From Firmicutes bacterium UBA5774 (GTDB taxonomy: Bacteria > Bacillota > Clostridia > Peptostreptococcales > Anaerovoracaceae), in assembly GCA_002418625.1 (NCBI GenBank), contig DIEM01000024.1, positions 1-18,949 of the forward strand: a DNA stretch of 18,949 bases, in the 5' to 3' direction. Numbering within the stretch: position 1 is the stretch's first letter; every line of letters starts with the position of its first letter. Positions 1 through 7,072 of this stretch are shown in pieces. The notes under the pieces were generated by a model. That model did not search any database and was not told the origin of the DNA. It saw nothing but the letters and a program-made list of their open reading frames with translations. The translations under genes were made by a program, and so were the position numbers.

Positions 1-558
1 ATTGTGCTGGACGTCATGCTGCCTGACATCGACGGCAACGAGCTCTGCCTGGCCATCCGCAAAATCACGGACTGTCCGATCATTTTCGTCAGCTGCAAAT
101 CCAATGATATCGACAAGGTTCTGTCATTGTCCGCGGGCGGAGACGATTATCTGACCAAGCCCTTCTCTCCTCTCGAGCTGATTGCCCGGATCAAAGCCCA
201 TCTCAGGAGAAACCGTATTATCGAAGACAAAAAAACAGACTCCGGAGTCATCGACCTACCCAGTCTTCTGATCAATACCGACACTCACGAGGTTTTTACG
301 GACGGCAGGCAAATAGCGTTGTCCGCCAAGGAATTCGATATCCTGACGCTGCTTGTGCGAAATCCCAAGAGAATATACACCGTGGAACAAATCTACGAAG
401 CAGTCTGGAAAGAAAACTCATTGGAAGGCGATTCTCGAACGATCATCGTCTACATCGGAAATATTCGCAAAAAAATAGAGCCCGATCCCTCCAATCCGAA
501 ATATATCATGACGGTCCGGGGCGTAGGCTATAAATTCAACCATAATCTGACCGGATGA
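1..558 (+). CDS. OmpR/PhoB-family response regulator (5' end outside window)
   Basis: The reading frame is open from the first base, so the start lies upstream and about 185 residues of the C-terminal part are visible. The receiver remnant shows the phospho-acceptor context VLDVMLPDIDG, followed by a Lys-Pro switch (LTKPFSP) and an LIARIKAHLRR linker. After it comes a winged-helix effector domain with the family pattern ALSAKEFDILTLLV, then SRTIIVYIGNIRKKIE, and it ends VRGVGYKF. It is therefore a DNA-binding two-component transcription regulator. A partner histidine kinase is not in view; it could lie outside the left edge. The stop codon is only 3 bp from the stop of the convergent GGDEF/HD-GYP gene. 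Target genes cannot be deduced. Confidence 0.93.
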   Translation: MVLDVMLPDIDGNELCLAIRKITDCPIIFVSCKSNDIDKVLSLSAGGDDYLTKPFSPLELIARIKAHLRRNRIIEDKKTDSGVIDLPSLLINTDTHEVFTDGRQIALSAKEFDILTLLVRNPKRIYTVEQIYEAVWKENSLEGDSRTIIVYIGNIRKKIEPDPSNPKYIMTVRGVGYKFNHNLTG

Positions 559-565
559 CGGTCAG
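547..565. repeat. Inverted repeat spanning two convergent stop codons
   Basis: CTGACCG (547-553) and CGGTCAG (559-565) are perfect 7-bp inverted arms around GATGA. The stop of the response regulator (556-558) sits in the loop. The stop of the opposing GGDEF/HD-GYP gene (562-564) sits in the right arm. No T-run follows on either strand, so it is not a standard intrinsic terminator, but an RNA hairpin at the 3' end of both convergent transcripts is possible. Confidence 0.5.
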
Positions 566-2064
566 GCCGAGGTCTCAAGGAGCTTGATCTTTTCAAAGTT
601 GACGATGAACAGCGCGACAAGCACCGGATCATACTGGGTCCCGGTGCCGCCGGTTATCTCGGCGAATACCGCTTCCTGCGCCATGGCGTTCCTGTACGGC
701 CTGTCGTTGCTCATCGCGTCGTATGAATCGACGATAGCCAGTATCCTGCATTCAATTGGAATATCCTCTCCCGACAACTCCAGCGGGTAACCGGTGCCGT
801 CCCAGCGCTCGTGATGCCTCAGTATCAGATCCGCGATGGACCTGAGCTCGGTGGATTCGCTCGCGATCCTGGACCCGATCATTGAATGCGTCTTCATGAT
901 CTTCATTTCTTCTGCATCCAACATTCCCCGTTTGTTCAATATGCTGTCCGGTATTCCTACTTTTCCTATGTCGTGGAATTTGACCAGCAGCAGCAGCCGA
1001 TCCATCTGCTTTTGGTTCAGCCGCATGCTCTCGGCGAAAATCTTCGCCACACCTTCCATGCGCCTTACATGTCCTTCAGTGACATAATCCCTGACCTCCA
1101 GCGCCTTCATCAGCGTTTTGACGAGATTGTTCTTGACGCTGGATTCTTTGAGAAGCTTGTTCTGGTACATGTTGTTGTCCGCTTCCGAATACATGGTGCT
1201 GCCGTCGATCTTTTCACGCCCGCTGATCGCATAGCCGTCCGAAATCGAAATCCTGATCGTGCCCGGCCTGGCGTTGTATTCTTCAATAGACCTTCCCAGC
1301 TGATCGAGATGGGCTTCAACGCCGTTGCTGTCCACGCCTCTTAGTATGACGCCGAATTCATCGCCGCCGATCCTTGCCAGAATGCCTTGATCGCCAAACT
1401 GCCCGTAGAGAAGCGCCGATGCCGTCATAATGATGTCATCGCCGAACTGGTGCCCCAATGTATCATTGACTGTTTTAAGTCCGTCGATATCGAAGATAAG
1501 GATCGCAACCCCCGGCTCGATCGTATTGTTGAATTGCTCGAAATAGCTTTCAAAAAACCGCCAGTTATAAAGCTCCGTGAGATTGTCGCGCTCAGCCATG
1601 AAGCGAAGATTGTTTTCGAGTTCCACTCTATCGGTCATATCCCTGATCGTCAGGAGTATTTCATTCAGCTCGGATATGTAGATCCTGGCCTCATAGTGGC
1701 AGATGACATCGCCGTCCTTGAAAACGAAATCGCGCGTCTTGAGCTGCCTGTCCCTGAAGACTTCGCTGATGCCGTCCTTAATGATGCGTATGACGTCCCC
1801 GTCGGCAATCAACTTTTCTCCGCGCTCATTGACGTTCTGGTACATGGATCTGAGCTGCCTGACATTGCCGTCCATGTCTCCAACCATAATAATATCAGGA
1901 CTCGCCGCAATCAGCGCCCTGTTTTGGATCAGCAGCTTCTCAAGATCCTGTATCTTTTCCTGAAGCTCTGAATAATAATTCTTTCTGGCCGAATTCTCCC
2001 CGAGACCTATGATGGCCTCACGGGTCGGTATTTTCTTATGGCCTGGCAACAAGGATTCCGGCAT
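562..2064 (-). CDS. PAS-GGDEF-HD-GYP cyclic-di-GMP turnover protein
   Basis: This 500-residue protein has a short coiled-coil-like start (about 30-50), a PAS-type sensor region (about 50-150), a GGDEF diguanylate cyclase domain (about 155-305) and an HD-GYP phosphodiesterase domain (about 315-495). The cyclase signature is intact (ARIGGDEF; GGDEF at 233-237). The inhibitory RxxD site expected five residues before it is absent. The HD-GYP signature is also intact: HD at 364-365, HHE at 417-419 and DGTGYP ending at 427. No membrane segment is evident, so it is probably cytosolic. The start overlaps the end of the upstream ErcA-like gene by 29 bp, with GAGGG six bases before the ATG, which implies translational coupling. 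Both c-di-GMP synthesis and breakdown look possible; which dominates cannot be read from sequence. Confidence 0.9.
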   Translation of the reverse strand: MPESLLPGHKKIPTREAIIGLGENSARKNYYSELQEKIQDLEKLLIQNRALIAASPDIIMVGDMDGNVRQLRSMYQNVNERGEKLIADGDVIRIIKDGISEVFRDRQLKTRDFVFKDGDVICHYEARIYISELNEILLTIRDMTDRVELENNLRFMAERDNLTELYNWRFFESYFEQFNNTIEPGVAILIFDIDGLKTVNDTLGHQFGDDIIMTASALLYGQFGDQGILARIGGDEFGVILRGVDSNGVEAHLDQLGRSIEEYNARPGTIRISISDGYAISGREKIDGSTMYSEADNNMYQNKLLKESSVKNNLVKTLMKALEVRDYVTEGHVRRMEGVAKIFAESMRLNQKQMDRLLLLVKFHDIGKVGIPDSILNKRGMLDAEEMKIMKTHSMIGSRIASESTELRSIADLILRHHERWDGTGYPLELSGEDIPIECRILAIVDSYDAMSNDRPYRNAMAQEAVFAEITGGTGTQYDPVLVALFIVNFEKIKLLETSA

Positions 2065-3220
2065 ATATATCCCTCACATCATTTGGTGAAAGCACGCATG
2101 GATTCGTCACCATACAGGGATCCATCAATGCATTCTCCGTCATTTGATCCAGCATGGCGTCATTGAGGCTGGGCACCTCAAATTTCGAGGATATTCCGAC
2201 TCTTTCCCTTAATGCCGCAATATGCTCTGTCAATTTGCTCTTTAAATTATTATCGTCAAGCTCGTCAGTCGCAATACCCATTTTTTTCGCTATCAGGCGA
2301 TATCTTTCCGGCACCGACTCATAATTTTTCCCAACGATGTGCGAAAGCAAAATGCTGTTGCATTCACCGTGAGGCAGGTCCAGATATCCGCCAAGGCTGT
2401 GTGCCATCGCGTGGACCGCTCCGAGACTGGCGTTGGAAAAGGCCAGGCCGGCCAGCAGGCTGCCGAGCATCATCTGGTACATGGTCTCGATGGAACGATC
2501 CGGGCGGATCGCGTCTTCAATGAATTTGCGCAGCAGATAGATCGCCTCCAGCGCATGCACGTCGGTCAGCGCCGACTGGGCGTTGGATACATAGGCCTCG
2601 ATCGCATGGGTCAAGGCGTCCATGCCCGTGCATGCAGTCAAATGGCTGCTCATCGTCATCAGCGGGACAGGATCGATCAGCGCCAGGTCCGGAACGATTT
2701 TTTTACTGATGATGGCCTTCTTGACCATGTGCACGCTGTCATTGATGATGGCGAACTGGGATACATCCGCGGCGGTGCCCGCAGTGGTCGGGATGCAGAT
2801 GAGCGGCGGCCCAGGCAGTCGTATTTCGTCGACGCCCTCATAATCAAGGATATAGCCGCCGTTGGACGTGACGACACTGATGCCCTTGGCGCAGTCTATG
2901 GGACTTCCTCCACCGATCGCGACGATCAGATCGCAGCCCTCCAGCAGGAATTGCTCCGCTCCATCCATGGTTTCAGACGCCCTGGGATTTTCGGAAACAC
3001 CTTCAAATATTTCATAGTTGATATCATTCGATTCAATATTGTTCAGGATCTCCGAAAACCAAAGCTGGCCGGAAACAGACGGGTCAGTGACGATCATGGG
3101 CTTTTTGCCGCCCAGATTGATGATATAACGCCCTACGCTCAGTCTTGCATCGAGGCCGGTTATTATTTCAGGAGCCACGAATTTTCTGAGTTCATAATTA
3201 TTCTTGTAGATCAATGACAT
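2036..3220 (-). CDS. ercA: ErcA-like iron-containing alcohol dehydrogenase homologue
   Basis: This is a 394-residue group III (iron-type) alcohol dehydrogenase fold protein. The nucleotide-binding motif GGGSPIDCAKG (103-113) is intact. All four metal ligands expected from FucO-type enzymes are present: Asp201, His205, His274 and His284 (MDALTHAIEAY, AMAHSLGG, LPHGECN). The stretches TTAGTAADVSQFAII and SNASLGAVHAMAHSLGGYLD match my memory of ErcA, a Pseudomonas dehydrogenase-like protein implicated genetically in regulating ethanol oxidation, better than fermentative AdhB or 1,3-propanediol enzymes. It sits between a 93-residue unknown gene (11 bp upstream) and a PAS-GGDEF-HD-GYP gene (29-bp overlap), a signalling rather than metabolic setting. 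It may be a sensor that kept its active site, or a true alcohol/aldehyde oxidoreductase. The start has a G-rich ribosome site immediately upstream. Confidence 0.8.
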   Translation of the reverse strand: MSLIYKNNYELRKFVAPEIITGLDARLSVGRYIINLGGKKPMIVTDPSVSGQLWFSEILNNIESNDINYEIFEGVSENPRASETMDGAEQFLLEGCDLIVAIGGGSPIDCAKGISVVTSNGGYILDYEGVDEIRLPGPPLICIPTTAGTAADVSQFAIINDSVHMVKKAIISKKIVPDLALIDPVPLMTMSSHLTACTGMDALTHAIEAYVSNAQSALTDVHALEAIYLLRKFIEDAIRPDRSIETMYQMMLGSLLAGLAFSNASLGAVHAMAHSLGGYLDLPHGECNSILLSHIVGKNYESVPERYRLIAKKMGIATDELDDNNLKSKLTEHIAALRERVGISSKFEVPSLNDAMLDQMTENALMDPCMVTNPCVLSPNDVRDIYAGILVARP

Positions 3221-3231
3221 CGCCCCCCATC

Positions 3232-3513
3232 TCAGGATGTCCGGTCAGACAATGTCTGCACGCACTGCAGCACGTCGCAGGCTTTGTCATAGTCATCCTT
3301 GTGCACATAGATATAGTAGATTTTTGAGCGGTCATCTCCGATGCCGAAAAAATCAAGGGAAAACACTTTGGAATTGAAGAAATGCATGCTGTCATCATTA
3401 AATACACGCTTCTTGAACTTAATATTGTTTTCCTTGAGAATTCCTATGATTTTTATCAATCTCTCAGACGGATATCCGATATAGACTTCTCTCTGGTTCC
3501 AGATCGTGATCAT
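3232..3513 (-). CDS. Small protein of unknown function, first gene of ErcA-like operon
   Basis: This 93-residue protein, beginning MITIWNQREVYIG, has a well-placed GGAGAG site six bases before its ATG. It ends 11 bp before the ErcA-like gene, so it is very likely a real first gene of the operon. It has no signal peptide or membrane segment. Alternating short strands and helices, with a closing segment IYYIYVHKDDYDKACDVL, suggest a small alpha/beta fold reminiscent of small signal-transducing (DUF2007-like) proteins. That resemblance is weak and no catalytic motif is visible. It has two cysteines, both in the C-terminal half. I do not recognise the family with certainty. Confidence 0.72.
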   Translation of the reverse strand: MITIWNQREVYIGYPSERLIKIIGILKENNIKFKKRVFNDDSMHFFNSKVFSLDFFGIGDDRSKIYYIYVHKDDYDKACDVLQCVQTLSDRTS

Positions 3514-3582
3514 TGGCTTCTCTCCGTTGCTTGATGAAATTCAGCCGGTCTTGCCCCGGCGGAATATTCCGGCTTCGACATC

Positions 3583-3611
3583 AGAATATCATACGCGGCG
3601 ACCGTGCACAA
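3583..3611 (-). promoter_or_regulatory. Candidate sigma-A promoter of the ErcA-like operon
   Basis: On the minus strand TTGTGC (3606-3611) is followed after 17 bp by TATTCT (3583-3588), with an upstream TG giving an extended -10 (TGATATTCT). It lies between the asnB stop and the 93-residue gene and would start transcription near 3576. Between it and that gene, minus-strand AGCCGG/CCGGCT arms could form a hairpin, but no T-run follows, so I see no clear asnB terminator here. Read-through from asnB remains possible. Confidence 0.42.
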
Positions 3612-3617
3612 TCTTTT

Positions 3618-5195
3618 TCATTCGCCGCTGCCGCCATAGTTGGAAAGCACCCGGGCAGAAGGGTCTGAAACGTCGCAGCCCTCCCAGGACCTGTTCGGCA
3701 TCCAGAAATCTCTGATCATCCCTGCCTGCCCCGGATAATATTTTTCGAACAGCTCCCTGTAAAGGAGGCTCTCTTTGGTAAACGGTACGGCATGCTCATA
3801 GGCTTCGGCTTTCTTTTCAAACTCATGATCCGTATACTTGGAGCCTGCATATTCTTTCAGGCAATCCACCATAGAATGCCCTACAGCGTCACTGAAGGCG
3901 GCCTTTTCGCGATACAGGATCGGCAGCGGCAGCCAGTCTCCCTCGAAGGCCCGGCGCAATAGATATTTCCCCTTGCCATAGGAGTTCATTTTCATTTTCG
4001 GGTCGATTGACATCACATATCTGACAAAATCAAGATCGCCAAACGGCACGCGCGCTTCCATCGAATTGAATGAAATACAGCGGTCGGCACGAAGCACATC
4101 ATACATGTGAAGTTCTCTGACACGCTTGATCGACTCGGATTGGAACTCTTCGGCGTCCGGAGCGAAATCCGTATATTTATAGCCGAACAATTCATCCGAT
4201 ATCTCCCCTGTCAGAAGGACCCGGATGTCCGTCGTCTCCCGAATCGCCTTGCACACGAGATACATACCGATACTGGCCCGTATCGTCGTGATGTCATAGG
4301 TCCCCAGAATGGCCACGACAGTTTCCAGTGCTGAAATGACATCAACACGGGATATGACGACCTCTGTATGGTCGCTTTTAATATGATCCGCAACCTCCCT
4401 TGCATAACGTAGGTCGATCGCGTCCTTTTCCATGCCGATGGCAAATGTTGGAATGGGCTTGCGAAGCAGCCGCGCCGATACTGCGCAGACCAGACTGCTG
4501 TCCAGTCCGCCGCTCAGCAGAAATCCGACAGGTGCATCCGCATCAAGTCGTTTTTTGATTCCCTCGACGAGGCGCTCCCGAATGCCGGCACATACGTCAT
4601 CCAGGCTTTCACCGCTGCGCTTCTCCGCCTTTGTGATGTCACAATACTGAAAAAATGCGCCGTCAGCATAATAATGCCCGGGCGGGAACGGTACGATCCT
4701 GTCACATAAACCAGTCAAATTTTTCGCTTCACTTGCGAAGACTATGGAACCATCAGGCAGATAACCGTAGAACAGCGGCCTGATGCCGATGGGATCCCGG
4801 GCGGCGATGTACCGGTCTCTTTTGGCATCGTACAGGATCAGTGCAAACTCCGCATCGAGCATTCCGAACATGTCCAGCCCGTATTCCCTAAAAAGCGGCA
4901 GCAGCAGCTCGCAATCGGAATCGCTTTTAAAACTGTATTTTTTCGATAATTCCGTCTTAAGCGGGCGAAAATTGTAGAGCTCGCCATTGCAGACCACAAG
5001 ATCGCCTTCCAGGGAAAATGGCTGCATGCCTTCCGGATGCAGTCCCATGATGGCGAGGCGGTGAAAACACAAATACCCGGACTTCGTTTCCACGACGCGC
5101 GACATGTCCGGACCGCGCGAGACAGTTCTGTCGAAACACCGCTTCATCTTTTCATAAGAAACACTTTTTTTGCTAAAACCCATGATCGAACACAT
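3618..5195 (-). CDS. asnB: Asparagine synthetase (glutamine-hydrolysing), AsnB
   Basis: The enzyme makes asparagine from aspartate, ATP and glutamine in the cytosol. I chose the ATG at 5195 (525 residues) because it places the nucleophilic cysteine at position 2 (MCSIMGF), as class II amidotransferases need after Met removal, and because a GGAGGTG site lies just before it. A longer frame from 5216 would start inside the leader and bury that cysteine. The glutaminase domain shows RGPD (27-30), HRLAIMG (45-51) and NGELYN (70-75). The synthetase domain has the ATP-pyrophosphatase loop LLSGGLDSS (226-234). Length is slightly below the usual 550 or so. An Asn-type T-box leader precedes it and glnA is divergent. 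The gene appears monocistronic or loosely linked to the ErcA-like operon downstream. Confidence 0.95.
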   Translation of the reverse strand: MCSIMGFSKKSVSYEKMKRCFDRTVSRGPDMSRVVETKSGYLCFHRLAIMGLHPEGMQPFSLEGDLVVCNGELYNFRPLKTELSKKYSFKSDSDCELLLPLFREYGLDMFGMLDAEFALILYDAKRDRYIAARDPIGIRPLFYGYLPDGSIVFASEAKNLTGLCDRIVPFPPGHYYADGAFFQYCDITKAEKRSGESLDDVCAGIRERLVEGIKKRLDADAPVGFLLSGGLDSSLVCAVSARLLRKPIPTFAIGMEKDAIDLRYAREVADHIKSDHTEVVISRVDVISALETVVAILGTYDITTIRASIGMYLVCKAIRETTDIRVLLTGEISDELFGYKYTDFAPDAEEFQSESIKRVRELHMYDVLRADRCISFNSMEARVPFGDLDFVRYVMSIDPKMKMNSYGKGKYLLRRAFEGDWLPLPILYREKAAFSDAVGHSMVDCLKEYAGSKYTDHEFEKKAEAYEHAVPFTKESLLYRELFEKYYPGQAGMIRDFWMPNRSWEGCDVSDPSARVLSNYGGSGE

Positions 5196-5268
5196 AAAAA
5201 AACACCTCCGAATCAAATATCGCAGCTCTCCTATAACTTATAGGACGAATAGCTGCAGATCCGCGGTG
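5196..5268 (-). terminator. T-box attenuator whose 3' arm holds the asnB Shine-Dalgarno
   Basis: The 3' half of the T-box, CACC-G-CGGATC (5258-5268), can pair with GATTCG-GA-GGTG (5203-5214). An extra inner hairpin (GCAGCT...AGCTGC around CCTATAA/TTATAGG) sits between the arms. Seven Ts follow directly (5196-5202), then the ATG. The terminator stem therefore contains the GGAGG ribosome site, and its U-run is the spacer to the start codon. Formation would both end transcription and hide the ribosome site. tRNA-stabilised antitermination uses the same CACCGCGG bases. Confidence 0.75.
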
Positions 5269-5507
5269 CCACCTATCTAACTGCCTGCGCAGTCACTTTT
5301 CAAGGCCCAAACAGGCCCGAGCGGTTTTAACGTTCCGCCGGTCGTCTAACCTACTGACTGCCATGCAGCGTTCAGCTCGATGCTCCGGAGTGTTATTCAC
5401 GCAAACTCTTGTACGGGGTTTCCACTATCCTCCGCTCACTGTAACAGAACTTTTACATTACTTGTCTCCATCGATGCATTTTCGATATTTACTTTTAAGT
5501 TTTATAA
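5196..5507 (-). ncRNA. T-box leader (asparagine specificity) of asnB
   Basis: The minus-strand leader carries the T-box core AGGTGGCACCGCGG (5261-5274). The bulge UGGC can pair with a tRNA ending GCCA, which suits the G discriminator of bacterial tRNA-Asn. A Stem I base is formed by CGATG (5469-5473) and CATCG (5378-5382). Within it are an AG-bulge-like CAGTGAGC, a distal-loop-like GTGGAAACC, and the specifier region GTGAATAACACTCC, in which AAC (5392-5394) followed by a purine is the Asn codon. It therefore senses uncharged tRNA-Asn and turns asnB on when asparaginyl-tRNA is short. The 5' end is set by the promoter at 5514-5542. Confidence 0.93.
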
Positions 5508-5513
5508 TTATGC

Positions 5514-5542
5514 ATATTACTATCCTGCCGGGCGCTTGTCAA
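5514..5542 (-). promoter_or_regulatory. Sigma-A promoter of the asnB T-box leader
   Basis: A perfect TTGACA (5537-5542) and TAATAT (5514-5519) are separated by exactly 17 bp on the minus strand. The predicted start near 5507 lies about 35 nt before the first T-box helix. No operator-like repeat is obvious, consistent with control by the leader RNA. Confidence 0.85.
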
Positions 5543-5572
5543 TATATTCTTCGATTTTTCAAAAAAAACTTC

Positions 5573-5601
5573 TTGCAATAATAATCCGGCTGGGATAAAA
5601 T
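5573..5601 (+). promoter_or_regulatory. glnA: Sigma-A promoter of glnA
   Basis: TTGCAA (5573-5578) and TAAAAT (5596-5601) are separated by 17 bp. The start would be near 5608, giving a leader of about 90 nt that contains the dual-hexaloop element. Its -35 lies 30 bp from the -35 of the divergent asnB promoter, with an A/T-rich tract between them. Confidence 0.8.
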
Positions 5602-5620
5602 AATAAAAAATTGATATTCA

Positions 5621-5676
5621 GGGCAGTGGCGTCCGCATAATGGGAATGATCCCATTATTTTGCGGCCGTTTTTTTT
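5621..5676 (+). promoter_or_regulatory. ANTAR-type dual-hexaloop antiterminator/terminator in the glnA leader
   Basis: First hairpin: GGGC (5621-5624), hexaloop AGTGGC (5625-5630), GTCC (5631-5634). Second hairpin: TAATGGG (5638-5644), hexaloop AATGAT (5645-5650), CCCATTA (5651-5657). It is extended by CCGCA (5633-5637) pairing with TGCGG (5661-5665). T8 (5669-5676) follows, so the extended hairpin is an intrinsic terminator. Both loops have A at position 1 and G at position 4, the pattern known for RNA bound by ANTAR dimers (EutV, NasR). The first hairpin shares two C bases (5633-5634) with the terminator's lower stem, so the two compete. The ANTAR regulator downstream of glnA is the likely ligand. 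Confidence 0.8.
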
Positions 5677-5696
5677 ATTTTATGGAGGTAAACATC

Positions 5697-7031
5697 ATGA
5701 CAGCCAGAAAGACCGTCACGAAGGCGGAGATTCTCAAAAAAGCGAAAGCGATGGAACTGGAGCTGATCCATCTGCAATTCACGGATATCACCGGAACCAT
5801 GAAGAATGTTTCCATACCGATCGAGCAGCTTGATAAAGCGCTGAACAATGAAATCATGTTCGACGGCTCATCCATCGACGGTTTCGTCAGAATCGAGGAA
5901 TCTGACATGTATCTTCATCCGGATCTTTCAACATTCGTCGTCTTCCCATGGACGACCGGAGAAGCGCGGCTGATCTGCGACGTGTTCAAATCTGACGGGA
6001 CGCCTTTTGAGGGATGTCCGCGCTACGTGCTTAAAAACGTGGTCCGGGAGGCAACCGAGCTTGGCTATAGTGTCAATGTCGGCCCGGAATGCGAATTCTT
6101 TCTTTTCAATACGGACGAACGCGGCAATCCATCTCTCGAGACCCACGACAACGCCGGATATTTCGACCTGGCTCCGATCGATCTGGGCGGAAACGCGCGA
6201 AAGGACATGACGATCGCGCTGAAGCAAATGGGCTTCGAAATAGAAGCGTCCCACCACGAGGTGGCGATCGGACAGCACGAAATCGACTTCAAATATGAGG
6301 ACGCGCTGACCACCGCCGACAACATCATGACTTTCAAAATGGCCGTCAGAATCATATCGCAGCGTCACGGCCTGCATGCCACCTTCATGCCCAAGCCCAA
6401 ATTCGGCATCAACGGTTCCGGCATGCATACGAATATCTCGCTGATGCAAAGCGATGGCTCCAACGCCTTTTTTGACGAGGGCGGCGAGCTTCAGCTCTCG
6501 CAGGTCGCTTATCATTTTCTGGGCGGGGTGCTCAAGCATGCAAAGTCATTTGCGGCGCTGACAAATCCGACAGTCAACTCATACAAGCGCCTGGTCCCGG
6601 GCTATGAAGCACCGATCCTGATCGCATGGTCCGCCTCCAACAGGAGCCCCTTGATCCGGATCCCCGCCAAAAGAGGCCCCGGCACCCGGATCGAGCTTCG
6701 GAATCCTGATCCGTCCTGCAATCCGTATCTGGCCATCGCCGTCATTTTGAAGGCCGGGCTCGACGGGATCAAGAATGAGATCCAGCCACCGGCGCAGATC
6801 ACCAGCAATGTTTACCACATGAATAAGGAAGACCGTGTCCAATTGAAAATCGAAAGCCTTCCAGGCAATCTCAAGGAAGCCTTGGCCGAGCTGGCAAAGA
6901 GCGATTTGATCAAAAGTGCACTTGGCTCTCATGTGTACGAGAAATTCCATGGACTGGCCATGTACGAATGGAAAGAATATTCAAAGCATGTTTCACAATG
7001 GGAACTCGACAATTATCTTAAAAAGTTTTAA
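5697..7031 (+). CDS. glnA: Glutamine synthetase type I (GlnA)
   Basis: It converts glutamate, ammonia and ATP to glutamine as a cytosolic dodecamer. I chose the ATG at 5697 (444 residues) because GGAGGT (5684-5689) lies seven bases before it. An in-frame upstream ATG at 5640 falls within the leader hairpin and is unlikely. Family motifs are present in order: MFDGSSIDGF, GPECEFFLF, GQHEIDFKY, GINGSGMHTN, the ATP/phosphate segment NPTVNSYKRLVPGYEAP and RSPLIRIP. Length and sequence fit the GSI-alpha group of Firmicutes, which is not controlled by adenylylation. It is followed after 41 bp by an ANTAR regulator, and the leader ahead of it can terminate or read through. Confidence 0.97.
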   Translation: MTARKTVTKAEILKKAKAMELELIHLQFTDITGTMKNVSIPIEQLDKALNNEIMFDGSSIDGFVRIEESDMYLHPDLSTFVVFPWTTGEARLICDVFKSDGTPFEGCPRYVLKNVVREATELGYSVNVGPECEFFLFNTDERGNPSLETHDNAGYFDLAPIDLGGNARKDMTIALKQMGFEIEASHHEVAIGQHEIDFKYEDALTTADNIMTFKMAVRIISQRHGLHATFMPKPKFGINGSGMHTNISLMQSDGSNAFFDEGGELQLSQVAYHFLGGVLKHAKSFAALTNPTVNSYKRLVPGYEAPILIAWSASNRSPLIRIPAKRGPGTRIELRNPDPSCNPYLAIAVILKAGLDGIKNEIQPPAQITSNVYHMNKEDRVQLKIESLPGNLKEALAELAKSDLIKSALGSHVYEKFHGLAMYEWKEYSKHVSQWELDNYLKKF

Positions 7032-7072
7032 TATTAGAAAATAACTTCATCCATTTGAAAACGGAGCACCCA

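Noticed and set aside
886..1971. Plus-strand open frames opposite the GGDEF/HD-GYP gene
   Set aside because: They are antisense to a gene with intact, family-specific motifs and have no supporting ribosome sites; they are shadows of its codon bias.
2339..3217. 292-residue plus-strand frame opposite the ErcA-like gene
   Set aside because: The minus-strand protein is clearly real with all catalytic motifs; the opposite frame shows no recognisable domain.
5640..5696. Upstream ATG at 5640 giving a 463-residue GlnA
   Set aside because: It lies inside the attenuator hairpin, lacks a ribosome site and would encode a stretch not expected in the family; GGAGGT precedes ATG 5697.
5928..6539. 203-residue frame antisense to glnA
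   Set aside because: Low-complexity shadow of a highly conserved gene; no start signal or known family.
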